Below are positions 1 to 10,738 of a stretch of 36,450 nucleotides of DNA, piece after piece. The DNA comes from Mesaphorura yosii (taxonomy: Eukaryota > Arthropoda > Collembola > Poduromorpha > Tullbergiidae). Location of the stretch: NCBI GenBank assembly GCA_009869945.1, contig WIXG01000583.1, positions 1 to 36,450 of the forward strand, written 5' to 3'. The translations under genes were made by a program, and so were the position numbers. The notes beneath the pieces were generated by a model that made no database searches, had not been told where the DNA came from, and was given only the letters and a program-made list of their open reading frames with translations. Position 1 is the stretch's first letter. Each line of letters begins with the position of its first letter.

Positions 1-2818
1 GTAGACCCCACGGTGACCCTCCATTTGATATGTGTCCAACGTGATTCACGCCAACTGATGTACACGAGCATATTGCTTTTCCGGTTCCAAACCAACGGTA
101 GAAGCCATGTGAAGCGAAAAATGATGCTTATTGCAAAATATGTCCACTTAAGCCTAAAATCCTGGATTTGAACTTTCCTGACGACGTGCCCAAGGATTCC
201 CGAATTAGAAATTCGCTTTGAAAGAAATCGTTTCGTTGTTTCTCCTGTCATGATGACTAGACTTTGTAGAATAAGCATCAGGAAGGAAATGGACGAGGAA
301 ATGAAAATGGGAAGGTTCCAACCAACCTGGCACTTCAAGAAATTTTAAAAACTTAAAAGCATACTCCTGAGAAATTGGTCGAAAAACTTGATACATTGGC
401 AGCCACTTTGCAATACTGAAGCATCCAAAGGAGGAGTCACTAAACAGCCCCCTGTTAAAACAGACAGTTGGTTCCCTTAATGCCAACCGCACATATTGGT
501 GATTATTCCGGCTACCGTTGTCTCAAGAACTCTATAATTTATTTTCAAACGTTAAGCTGTGTAGCTACATGCAATTACAAGCTGCCATTAAACCAAGTGG
601 AGCATAGTAAATTGTGTATGTGAAATCTGACGTTATATTTAATTTAAAACTGAAAAATCACTTAGTTTACCTTAATAATATATTATTGAGTCCAGAAGCG
701 GCTCGTTCAACGAGGTATTGTGAGCGTGGGATTGTAGTTAATTGTATTCTACAAAGCGAGCACATAAAAATGATAGAGAAAGATGAAAACTAAAATAATT
801 TTTCTATCGGTTGAGATAGGATTTAGAAGGACAATGTGGTTTATTGAATTCGTGGTATCATGTCACGTACGCATGACTATTCAGGATGACTTCTTTCCTG
901 TATCACACATTCACGTTTTTGTAGCATGCCGCGACTGTTTGCCCTAATAATTTTTTGGCATAAAATGCTGCTTTTTCGCAGACTTTTGGTTGTAAAAATT
1001 TTCAGAGCTACATTTCGTTCAAAATGTTGGCGAATTCTTGTTCAGCATTAAAAGTTGCCAAATTTGGACATACGATATGGAATGGAGAGTTACAAACCTC
1101 AACAGAAAGATGGATAACGTCATTGTCGTTTGTCCTAATAAATATTGTGACAAATGTACATTTGTAGACTTATCATTCTTTCAAATGTTCAAAAGCCCCG
1201 AAAAATCTGATTGATGCTCGCACCGGTCGATTGAAACTTCAGAATTCACATAACAATGATTGATAACATCAGTCATATTGAAATGTGATAAAAAAAACTT
1301 AATCTGCCGTAAAAATAATAGTTTGGTATCAATTGTTACCAGCCCATAAAAAGGCCTCGGCATCCACTTGTAACATATGACACCAGTACAAGTATAATGT
1401 AGATTATTTTCCTGGTAACTTTCGATGCCAGTCTCTGACAATGTTGCGGGCAAAAATTTCCGATCTCCTCTTTAATCTGTCATTTTACTTTTGGGTTACT
1501 CTATATAACAAGTGAGCCAGTTCTGTTCTAACATCCTAAAAGAGTGGATTCAATTTAAAGGATCTTATCAGAAATTTTTTGCCAGTTTTGTGATCAGGTC
1601 ACAAGAACCAAAGACATGGACTAAGGCCCAACTATAGTCCGATGTATGTCCGCGATAGCTAATTTTAAAGCCCAGAGTTTACAGATTCCCATTTTGGACC
1701 CAATTGGGTCTCGAGAGATCATCACGAACCGGTATTTGCCGAAGTTTGCAAAATGGGGAAAGAATTGATCATGGCCCATTTTTCGAAGTGTATCAGACGA
1801 GCCCATTTAAATAGTCCGCAACAAGAGACCTGTAGTAAACCTTCATAGAAGAAAATCCCACGTCACCCCGACCTCTGACTCTTTCACATGTGAGAGGTAT
1901 AGTCGGTCAAAGTCGAGGCCCCCGATTTCTAACTTCCAGACCAGAGCGTGTCTACCAACGAATCCTTGTGGGATTATAGCTCTCGAGTAGGGGTAAAAAT
2001 CCCAGCATAGCCCAACTCAAAATTCGCTTGTAAAAGGCTGCCATCGTTCTCAGATGTTTCCGACTTTGAACTTTGCCCTCGCATAACTCGGGCTTGGGAT
2101 CGAATTTCAGGCCCTCTCTTTTGGGCTGTGTTTCATGCTAGTAGGGCTACACAATGAGGTACCACAGGTCTTCGACACACCTCACAGGAAAAAGTCGAAA
2201 AAATAAAATAAAATAAAAAGGTTCATGAATTTTTGTAACAAGCTGCCCATCGAATTTTTCAACAAGTGTCGGTTACTTTAGGTTCACTAGGGCCTAAGCT
2301 TTCCAAAAATATACAACTTTTCAGTCTACTCGGAGTGGCCCCCAAAAGGACCATTTTCTGGCTCGATCCTTTATGAACCAAGACTTAGAGTATGCAGTAT
2401 GAAGTCAAATAAGTTCATTTCTAAGCAAATAATTCGCGGCGGTCTAAACTCCTGTTAACTTATGTTTAAAAGTGAACATAAACCATACATTTCCAGTTTA
2501 ATCCAGTTTTAGTATTTCGGAACTGTAAGAATAAAGTTACGATTGCAGTGCCGTGCTAACTGGAAAATACCCAGCCAATTGGGATGTGAGTCGCTGTTTT
2601 GTAGGCAATGGTTGACTGCCTAATGAGTTATGCCCGAATTCGATCTGCAATTCGATGAATTTGGAAGAATCCTCTCGAATTTGTAATAACCAGAAAGAAC
2701 AAAGACATTTACTGAGCTCCAGCCAAGGCAGGCGGCCAGGTGGAGGTTTGAGATTCAAGTTTCTCCACTCCACTGCTTGCCAATTCCCGAAATTTTGCCC
2801 TCCCGTGCCTCTTTCACG
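1..2818. other. Gene-poor AT-rich stretch
   Basis: No ORF here shows a recognisable motif, a signal peptide or a believable splice chain, and the short open frames look like chance. A pentanucleotide A/T run lies near 2197-2219, and a short inverted repeat (TGTGA/TCACA) lies near 1590-1604. Old transposon debris is possible but I could not identify any family. Confidence 0.5.
2197..2219. repeat. (AAAAT)n microsatellite-like run
   Basis: A short A-rich tract in which AAAAT-type units repeat about four times. It is a simple repeat with no apparent function. Confidence 0.6.
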
Positions 2819-4377
2819 ATGAAGATGAAGTTGTGCAATCTGCTGACCCTCGACATTGAAGCGTATGTGCAGGTGATAGCTTTGGGGTTCGTGGTCGTGA
2901 CTCTTTTAATAATGTGCACAGTTCTGTAAGTCTTCCTTTGGCGCATGCTTTGCTACCGTCATTAGATTAATGATCAACAATTCTTTTTTATGCTCAGGAT
3001 CTGCGTGTCTGGAATTGGCTCATTTCTTATATCACTCCTCTGCGTTTATTTAGCTGTTCCATTTCTCGTGCACTTCAGTTCTTCAATTCAGCGCCACATT
3101 ATCTTCATGCATCGATGTAAGTCATAGTCAAGTGAAAACAAAAACTCAAAGTGGGTTTAAGTACACAGCTTGACTTGCTTGAGATTGAAATTAAAATATG
3201 GATTTGGTGTTCAGTTTACTGGCGATGGGGTGGCTCTGCCTGCTTTCACCCCGACAGGCATGGAATCAAAGGCGGTCGAAACTTGTACCTCGAGGACTCT
3301 TCCGGTATTCGGCTTGGACTCTGGTAAAATTACTTTCATACACTGTGCGAAAGTGTCGGTGAATTGATTCCCTTCACTCCTTAGGCACATCCTCCCAGAA
3401 AACCTCATTCCGAGATATGCGGAAAACCGCCATCAGGAATGGAACAACGCTCTGTCGGCAGGAAACCCAATCGTACTGTACTTTCATGGGAATATGGGCT
3501 CGAGGGCGACTGGCCACCGTTTGGAGCTCTACAAAATCCTGCAGCGGCTGAATTACCACGTCGTCTCTTTCGACTACTCTGGATTCAGTGACTCCGGGGG
3601 AGCAATTGGTGTGAGTGCACCCTCAAAGTCGTCTACTTTGGCTGATGGAGTGTTGATGTATGATTGGGTGGCGAATCTTGCTCGGGGACGAGCTCCCATT
3701 CTGTTTTGGGGTCATTCTTTGGGGTCTGGGTAAGTAAAGCCTGGGATAAGCTATTGTTTTTCACTTGAACTGTATTTGCAATTTATTCTGGACTTGCGAT
3801 TCCAGTGTTTCCAGCCTCGTGCTTGCCAAATTAGCAACTGAGGCTGACGTGGCCCAGCTGCCAGTGTCCGGATTGATCCTTGAAGCGCCCTTCACGTCTT
3901 TACGAGATGTGATATTAAGTCATCCGGTCACGAGGGTAAGTTTTCTGATTTCCAGTTCAGGTAGACGTGTATCGAATAACGTTTCCTTTCTTGTATTTAC
4001 AGCTGTACTCATTCTGGCCCCACTACGAGTGGCTCTTCACTGCCAAACTCACCGCTCACGATTTCGACTACGATTGTGGTAAATGCCTTTCATCAGTCTG
4101 CCGTGTGGCGAGAATTCCGATACAAATCCTGCACTCGATCAACGATCCCGTGATTCCTTATCACATTTGTAAGAAGTTGGTCGGCAGGCTTCAGGAGGTG
4201 CGTGGGGCAGAAGTTGCAGCAGAATCAGAGCGAGAGCAGAGCCAAAGATTAGACGCGGAGGCGAGGATCCGCTTGGAGAAATTCGACGAGTTCAGCGCGA
4301 CCTTCGCCCACGCATTCATCTGCAGATCACGAAAACTACCTATGATCGTCTCGAGCTTTGTGGGCTCGTGTGCGTAG
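2819..4377 (+). CDS. ABHD12: ABHD12-like lysophospholipid/monoacylglycerol lipase
   Basis: This is a membrane-anchored serine hydrolase. Family members cleave lysophosphatidylserine and monoacylglycerols. I read six exons, 2819-2925, 2998-3116, 3215-3323, 3385-3729, 3806-3935 and 4003-4377. All have GT-AG borders and join in frame to 394 residues, close to vertebrate ABHD12 at about 400. Exons 1-2 give a short N-terminus and two hydrophobic segments, then the family-typical VPFLVHFSSSIQ stretch. Exon 4 carries the oxyanion motif FHGN and the nucleophile elbow GHSLGSG. LILEAPFTSLRD follows in exon 5. The acid lies in HSINDPVIPYH and the likely catalytic His in FAHAFICRS, both in exon 6. A Glu/Arg-rich insertion between acid and His, from about VRGAEVAAESEREQ, is longer than I expect for the family. 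No nearby AATAAA follows the stop. Assignment to ABHD12 rather than ABHD12B or ABHD13 rests on overall order and motifs. Confidence 0.88.
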
Positions 4378-4800
4378 TAATGAGAAGGATTAGACAGGGA
4401 AAATTCTTTATTCAGCTGTGATAAGATTTGGAAAATGATTCCATTCGCATTCCAGCGTCAAGCGATTTCATACCGTAATTGGCCTTGGGCCTGAATGTGA
4501 TATTTCGAAGGCTCTGAATTAACTTACGGCATGCATAGTAAGGCGACAAACTTAGAATTGAAATATATCTCACTACCCGGAGACCTTTATTACCCGGAAT
4601 TCGATTCGCACCTTGAGCTACCAGCTTTCTGGTGATCACAAGTACTCTACTGTCCTTCCGTATTTGTTTGTACATCCTGTCCTTGGATTCAAAAGGTTTG
4701 GGATGGACTGATTAGCACTGCAGAGCTTGCACGCTTACCCGTTTTCTTACTTCATTTGTATATCTTTCGACATTCATCATCTCTTGCTAAACCCAATCCA
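4378..4800. other. Intergenic, no gene seen
   Basis: This stretch lies between the lipase stop codon and the first recognisable chemoreceptor remnant. No splice-joined coding exon or motif is visible. The N-terminal half of the downstream receptor, if it ever lay here, is not recognisable. Confidence 0.4.
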
Positions 4801-5620
4801 GGAGCTAAATCGAGAGTACGGGTAGCAGTTCAAGTTCACAGCGTCAGAATTACTTGAACGAGATGTATTTTCAATTGTTCATTCTGGTGGGGACAGTTTT
4901 TTGTATTATACCATCTCCACCGGGACTTCTATGCATATTATCGCTACTAGAAGCTGGATTGGCCACCATGCTGCTAAGTTACCTAAGTACGACCATGTTG
5001 GGTTACACTTGATCATTTGTTTTGATTTGTATTGGTTTGAATATCTTTTCGTAAGTAGTGCACTTTTATTTCATTCGTACATCATCCCAATCTCCATTAC
5101 GCCAACCCTTTTTGAGTATTCCCTGGCCACTCATCAGTGGGAGAAGACCGCGACGAGAAAAAAGTGGATTCGTGCTATGGTCCGAAGGTTTCAACTCTTA
5201 CACACTATCTTAAGCACTGATGTCATATCCTCAGCAAGAATTTGTTGGATCATCTTGTTGATGGATCTATGCATAACTCTGCTTTTCTTAACCGAATCGA
5301 CGGATCACCACCATTCCATATTCAGGACCGCGATTCTTGTGATGCCAGTATAAGCTGTCCATGACTGAAGATTTCTGATCTCCATCTTATTTAGTGTTAA
5401 ACCAATCGCAAACATTAATGACCTGTCATTGGAATACTGGCGCGAATTTAAAACAGCTAGGTATAAGTACACGAAATATGATCGTGCATTCATCAAATGT
5501 TGTGCACCAATGAAACTACCTCAAATTTGGATTGGTCTAAATTTAGATAGGAAAACATTTCTGTACATTTGTAAAGATTTCATGCTAAATCTTCTCGTAT
5601 CTATATTATTTGAGTCGTGA
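4801..5620 (+). pseudogene. Gustatory-type chemoreceptor remnant (disrupted)
   Basis: The piece resembles the C-terminal half of an arthropod gustatory-type receptor. A splice acceptor (AATCCAG) ends near 4801. From 4863 one frame encodes a strongly hydrophobic run (MYFQLFILVGTVFCII, later LLCILSLLEAGLATMLL) that stops at 5010-5012. The homologous-looking continuation (IICFDLYWFEYLFVSSALLF) is in another frame, so a frameshift sits near 5009. An intron-like gap follows at about 5348-5394, and the final exon (KPIANINDLSLEYW to LLVSILFES) ends at 5618-5620. The splice phases do not join cleanly, and the frame used downstream has a TAG at 4823. Read as an intact gene it would lack its first half. 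It may instead be a real receptor with misread exons, but several independent breaks argue for a pseudogene. Confidence 0.6.
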
Positions 5621-5838
5621 CCAAATTGGACCAAGTCTAGGCCGAGAACAGCGGCAACTTCCTAGTGGGCAAATCCGCAACCTGGTCAGACGCGTGGATC
5701 GCGAATACCCTGGACAGATTCGAGGGCACCATCGGCGGCAGCGTGCTCGACGGGTATCCAAACCTGAAGAAGTACAAGGCAGCGTTCTTCGCCATTCCCA
5801 GCGTGAAGGCGTACGTCGACAAGCGCCCAGCTTCATAA
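5614..5838 (+). pseudogene. Sigma-class glutathione S-transferase, C-terminal fragment
   Basis: From 5641 one frame reads AENSGNFLVGKSATWSDAWI, then YPNLKKYKAAFFAIPSVKAY and VDKRPAS before a TAA at 5836-5838. This is the signature of the C-terminal helical domain of sigma-class GSTs (prostaglandin-D-synthase-like), about the last 65 of 200 residues. The homology seems to extend upstream as TKLDQV, after which a TAG falls at 5638-5640 where Leu would be usual. That TAG could be a premature stop or the end of a splice acceptor. The thioredoxin-like N-terminal domain with its catalytic Tyr is not found upstream, because chemoreceptor sequence ends at 5620. I therefore read it as an orphan fragment. 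Confidence 0.75.
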
Positions 5839-5981
5839 TTATCATAATTACTTCTAATGATCATGACAGAGGTCGGAGATTGAATAAATTGAGTACTTTA
5901 TCAAGTACTCATGGCGAACAGGCTCACAGGTGTTCATGCGCTGATTGCTGATAAGGCATGCTTTCATTCGAGAGAAAAGAA

Positions 5982-6929
5982 TTATTTGGCACCAATCTCC
6001 AACTCCAGATACGAAATTTCGTTCCTGTACCCAAAAACGTCATCGTAGCTCCCGAATCCACCGATAATGTAAATCCGGCCCAATTTCGGCACGTGGACAC
6101 AAGCAGAGTCGTACACGAGCGGCCAACCAGGGACTGGAACAACCTCTGTGTCCTCCGTCGCCGGGTCGAACCGCATGAGGGCATCCAGGGTCAATATGTA
6201 GGCGTACCCGTCGGCGTGCACGGCACAAGCATGAAACACGTCTCGCAGAAGCTCTGTCGCCAGTTTGGTCGCTCTCCCCGTGGTAGGGTCGAATCGCATG
6301 ATGTCTCGGCGCGATCCTCCTGCTCCGGGGTCACCACCGAAGATGTACTCGATCCCACCGGGAGCCCTGACCGCGGAGGCTGCCCAGCGGGGCTCGGGCA
6401 GGTTTCCGACGTGGTAAATTTGGTTGGTTCGGGAGTCATACCGGAGAACGAGGTCCAAAACCGAGGTTCCGTTGTTACCGCCAAACATGTACGCCACTTC
6501 GGTCCCAGGGTGCCACGTCAGCGCCACGTCCCCGGTGCCAATCGGGAGGCTGTTGATCTGTGTATAGTTCCGGTGGCGAGTAGAGTAGCTGTACACGGCG
6601 GGGGTGTATCCGGTCGTGAACCCGCCAAAGTAGACAATATCCTCCCCGTGCATGATCGCCGTACCAAACCGGATCCCCATGAATGTCCCGATCACCTCGA
6701 CGGTGTCGGTGTCCAGCGAGTACTTCAGCACCGTGTCCTGCCAGGATCCATTGTAGCCCCCGATCATGTAAATGGAGTCTTGCCCGTCGTACACGGCGGC
6801 ATGTTCCACCATTGCTGCCGGAAGCCGCGCGTTGGTGACCACAAAGTCCAGATCTTGGCCATCGGAAGTTGTGACCCAACTCAGAATTGCGAAGAGAAGA
6901 ATTGCGGAACTTTTCGGACATAAATCCAT
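5982..6929 (-). CDS. Intronless secreted kelch-repeat protein
   Basis: A single uninterrupted frame of 315 codons on the minus strand. The N-terminus has a signal peptide (SSAILLFAILSWVTTSDGQ). At least five kelch blades follow, recognised by hydrophobic-GG cores: IYMIGGYNGS, IVYFGGFTTG, AYMFGGNNGT, EYIFGGDPGA and IYIIGGFGSY. The blades are spaced about 45-55 residues, as in a beta-propeller. There is no BTB, BACK, F-box or catalytic galactose-oxidase domain. The product is therefore probably a lone secreted propeller that binds a protein or glycan. The lack of introns contrasts with most neighbours and the sequence is GC-richer than its flanks. That fits retroposition or an ancient gene transfer. 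A 321-codon open frame on the opposite strand is its shadow. Confidence 0.82.
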   Translation of the reverse strand: MDLCPKSSAILLFAILSWVTTSDGQDLDFVVTNARLPAAMVEHAAVYDGQDSIYMIGGYNGSWQDTVLKYSLDTDTVEVIGTFMGIRFGTAIMHGEDIVYFGGFTTGYTPAVYSYSTRHRNYTQINSLPIGTGDVALTWHPGTEVAYMFGGNNGTSVLDLVLRYDSRTNQIYHVGNLPEPRWAASAVRAPGGIEYIFGGDPGAGGSRRDIMRFDPTTGRATKLATELLRDVFHACAVHADGYAYILTLDALMRFDPATEDTEVVPVPGWPLVYDSACVHVPKLGRIYIIGGFGSYDDVFGYRNEISYLELEIGAK

Positions 6930-6964
6930 GATAGAGTTACAATTTATGAATTAGGGATCGTGTA

Positions 6965-6991
6965 TGCAAGTATTAAAAATTTATACTTGCA
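6965..6991 (-). promoter_or_regulatory. Candidate TATA box inside a perfect inverted repeat
   Basis: Arms TGCAAGTAT (6965-6973) and ATACTTGCA (6983-6991) form a perfect 9-bp inverted repeat with a 9-bp spacer. A minus-strand TATAAATT (6978-6985) overlaps it. It lies about 50 bp upstream of the kelch start codon, so it could be the core promoter. A further half-site (AATACTTG) adjoins at 6991-6998. Confidence 0.4.
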
Positions 6992-6998
6992 ATACTTG

Positions 6999-8503
6999 AA
7001 AAATTTGCAAACCAGTTGAAAGTGAGATTACTTTTATCATGTTGGCCAGGTGTGCTGCTATTTTGCTGGTGTAGTAATCATCAGAATTTAATCAGATTCA
7101 GGTTTAAGTTGCACCTGGGGACCACATTCTTGCATGCGAGCTCTAAGGGGTCGACTTATCACGCGTGTGAGATAAATCCGTCAGGCAATGGATCAAGTGG
7201 GCAATTGCACTTGACATTTGGTTCTGTGACCAGTCCGTCCATTGGACACACTCATTGGGCGCATGGGGTTTGTCCTACACGTGACCGAGGTAGGCCAAGG
7301 CTTTTAGTGGCACAAGTCCATGACGTAATTTCGTAAATAGAAGGGGGTGGCTCCTTCGCACGCGTACAGGGCAACAATATGATCGAATTGTTTGAGATCT
7401 GACCCAAGGTGGGAGCTGAAAACAGTGTCTCCACAAGGGCCTCTGCCGGTAGCCACATTCCCACCAGGCCCCGGCGTTGTCAGAACGAAACTATCGGCTG
7501 TGCAGTGAGTGGCAACTGCTCTCCGATTTGGGAGAGGAGAGTGTTGCGACAGGCGTTGTTGACTTGGCTACCGTGAAATGTGCTGGAAAGAAAGAAGAAG
7601 GAACAGGAAGAAGTGTGTGTATTTACGTTCACTTTTTGTTCCAGGTCGTGCTGTGGTACCAGGACCATTTTTGCCATTAATGCAATAAATGCCAATTTAG
7701 AAACGAAGAGGAATACCAAAAATTAACTGTTTATTCTCAAACTATTAGAATATTAGATTAGTGTACAATCCCATTCATAACAGACACTATTCACTTAACA
7801 CATGGTACAGGTTACACGAGTGCTGGTCACAAATAAAATATCCATCGTTTAAATTAGTGTGCTGCATATTGACACTCTTTAACCTTTGTCAGCCATAAAT
7901 ATTTTAAATTATTAAATCATTTGATTCTCACTCGTAATTCGTAAATGCTTCATAAACGTAATTCATAATTTGTATTTATGTATTTTCCCTAGCTAAATAG
8001 ACACTATTTTCTACAATCTTCGATAGAGCTCTTCCTGCATTCTAATTTCCTGCCAAAATTATTTAAATTACTAACTTTACTAATAGTAAATCTATTACAT
8101 TACGGCTAAGAAGGTTGTTGGGTTATTACAGACACGTTTCTGCTTGTGATTCCATTCCATTGAAAGAGTAACGATTCAACAATGCCCAGAATGCTGGCTT
8201 GATTACAAATTACAAAGCTATACAAGCATACAGGAATGGAACACGCGGTTGTACTTTCTTGGATCCTCAATTTTTCTTGTCATAAGCACACAACATAAGA
8301 AAAAGAATTGATTTCTATAAACTGTTATAAATTTAACCTACTAAATGTCAACTCCATCATTTAGCTCTAAGAAATGATTTTCTCTCTATTTGTCAAGGTA
8401 TAATTGTAATTTAAAGAGTCTACACACAACAAAAACTGGCAGCAGCATAAAATTCAAATTCAACGACGACAACCCAAGCAGTTTGACCTCAACGGCAATG
8501 ATT
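6999..8503. other. Intergenic; right part probably 3' UTR of the CARD gene
   Basis: From 6999 to about 7700 I see no coding exon. From about 7700 to 8503 the sequence becomes very AT-rich and probably includes the 3' untranslated region of the minus-strand CARD gene. A minus-strand AATAAA lies at 7729-7734 (plus-strand TTTATT), but I cannot tell whether it is used. Confidence 0.4.
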
Positions 8504-10738
8504 TTAATCCACCGACTTGCGTCCCCGCTTCGCAGCTCCGCCCTCCTGCTCCGAGTCCAGAACGATGGTGGCAATGTTGTCCCAGGTCGCACCATCCGAC
8601 TTCTTCAAGTCCTTCTGCGGGCCAAACATAAACGCAGACACCTGTTCAATGTGAGTATGGAGCCAGGTGGCGGGGGGACTTACCTGAGCGATCTTCTTGC
8701 ACTTGACCTCGATGGGAATATTCTTACGGTGAGCCCGGAAGAAGGCAGCCTTCAGTTGCTCATCGTTGGCCGTCTGCATGTCGTGCAGCTTCATCTGCGC
8801 CAGAATCTCCACGTTCTCCCTGTAGAGCACCGTCTGAATGTGTGTGGTGCCGTCCTCGAACGTGACCTGTGGGTTTGATGATTGCTGTATTGAATTGAGT
8901 GTGAGAAGGAGATTTAAAGAACTCACGTAAAGCCGTGGAAACAGATTGTAGCTCTCGTTCTCGTGCTTCTCCTTGCAGACGTACTTTTTGCCCTTCCCCT
9001 TCAGCTGGACTTTCTTGGCACACCACGTTCCCCCCACCTTTGTCGGGCATCCCTCGTAGAACAAATCGCTCTTGTTGTTGAAGTGAATCGTCTTGACGAC
9101 AGCAGCCGGACTCAGAAACCCGAAAGTCGTTGCCCGTGACGCGCCTTTCTGCTTCGTTTCTACTTCCTGAAATGTCATCGGTTTGGACTTCGGGGCCGCA
9201 GCCGCACCACGCTTGAGACCGTCCTTTGGTTTGAATGGAGAGCCGGCAGGGATCTTGGCCACGAACCCACCTGCACTCGCGGCGGCTGAAGTGGACGCTG
9301 ACGGCGTGGGGCCGGGTGATGGTCTCGGAGCCAACTTAGGCTGAGCTGCAGCTGGTTTGCCGGTTGGGGTTCCGGCTGGCTTCGGGGCGGGTGGAGGCGG
9401 AGTCGGGCCTCCTAAAACGCCGCCACGAGCGATAGATGCCAAGATTTGTGCCACTTGAATAGTAATTGAGTTTTACTTTAATTGGCAGGCTTAATTTAAT
9501 TTAATTCAAGCAAGAAAGTGTCTTACATCCAGGTGGTGGTGGTGGCATTGGCGGCAATGGAACTGAAGGCTTCTTGACCGGCGGTTTTTGTGCCAGCGCC
9601 CGCTTTCCTCCTTCAGGCGGATTCGCCTTCTTGGTTGTCTTGGCTGGAGTGGCGCCCGCCGGTGGAGGAGCTGCAAATGCAAAAAGATTTCGTTAGACAT
9701 CTTGTATTTTGGTAGGGCAGGGAAGATTTACGTTTGCCCTTGCCGATTCCCGTCGCTCCGGTCGCATTGAAGAACGAGAATCCAGGAACCAACGGAGTCG
9801 TCTTTGGTGCAAGCTTCGGAGTGGCCGATGTCTTCTTCTTGCCAGCAGCAGCGTTTGGAGTCTGCGGTCCACCGACCGGGCTCTTTGGTTTCTTCATGGC
9901 GGTTCCAAGCTTTGGTTTGGCAGCTCCTGGTTTCGATGGTCCAGCATTTCCTGAATCCGCAATAAATGATTTAATTAAGATTCACGATTAAATTGTACTA
10001 ACGGTGGACGAAGTAAAATTCAACTCGATTTACCTTCAGCTTCCTTCTTGAGTGTTTTCGCAAACGATTTCTGTCCCTCGCAGTTCTTGATTCCTTCGAG
10101 GAATGCATCGAAGGCTCCTGGAGTGTTGCTGGAACCAAAAATTAGAATATTTAATGCAAATGCAGGTGATAAGAGAAGACGTGCCGGTATTTTAGCCTTA
10201 GAACGCCCACAAAGCTTGAAAGAGAACTGATTGGCCAAAGATAGTACCCAAAATAGCCAACATTACAACCAAGACAGAGAATTAAAGTATCAAAACCTAC
10301 GCAGGACACTTTAAATGTGATTCCGGTGCTAATTCAGCCCGCCAGCGACGCAAATATCCGGTATTTACGTCGTAGTGGGTTACTGGGTCATACACATGGC
10401 AAGAAGCTGAGCGCGCTTTTCCTCTACATGTGTTCTTGGCTAGCCTGCCTCTCTCACAATGCACGTAAGCTCCGAGCGCCGATTCCTAACTTAATCACTA
10501 AACCTTATCAGAATTGTCCAACTCACCACTCATCGAGAAACTCGAGCAGTGCATCCATCCGCGCATTGTTGGCCGCCTTCGAGTCGCTAATATTTCCCCC
10601 CAGATTCTTAAACTCCTTATGCTTCTCGAGGCTGAGGACCCGCTTCGCGATGAGTGGAGCTGATACGATAAAGTAATCGCAGAGCTTCATAATCTTGACT
10701 CTGTTTGAGAGCAGAGTCTCTTTCGTCTTGGAATTCAT
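8504..10738 (-). CDS. CARD plus RPA70 DBD-C-like OB-fold fusion protein
   Basis: I read seven exons in minus-strand order, 10738-10527, 10128-10034, 9950-9732, 9670-9527, 9453-8927, 8866-8684 and 8641-8504. All have GT-AG borders and sum to 505 codons plus stop. Residues 1-102 look like a CARD death fold. Core motifs are SNRVKIMKLCDYFIVSAPLI, ARMDALLEFLDE and PGAFDAFLEGIK, with the first intron inside the domain as in many death-fold genes. Residues about 103-330 form a Pro/Lys/Ala-rich linker with repeated PKLAP motifs and a polyproline run. Residues about 335-490 resemble the C-terminal OB fold of the large replication protein A subunit. Visible features are FYEGCPT, a zinc ribbon of Cys359, Cys368, Cys383 and His387, then VTFEDGTT and YRENVEILAQM. 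RPA70 has four cysteines in the ribbon, so the fourth ligand here would be His. The RPA N-terminal, DBD-A and DBD-B domains are absent. The tail is basic (KRGRKS) and could be a nuclear signal. Function is unknown. Nucleic-acid sensing or RPA-linked death signalling is inference. Confidence 0.82.

Noticed and set aside
5958..6923. 321-codon plus-strand open frame
   Set aside because: It is the antisense of the kelch gene, lacks domain motifs and has an unnatural His/Val/Arg-rich composition.
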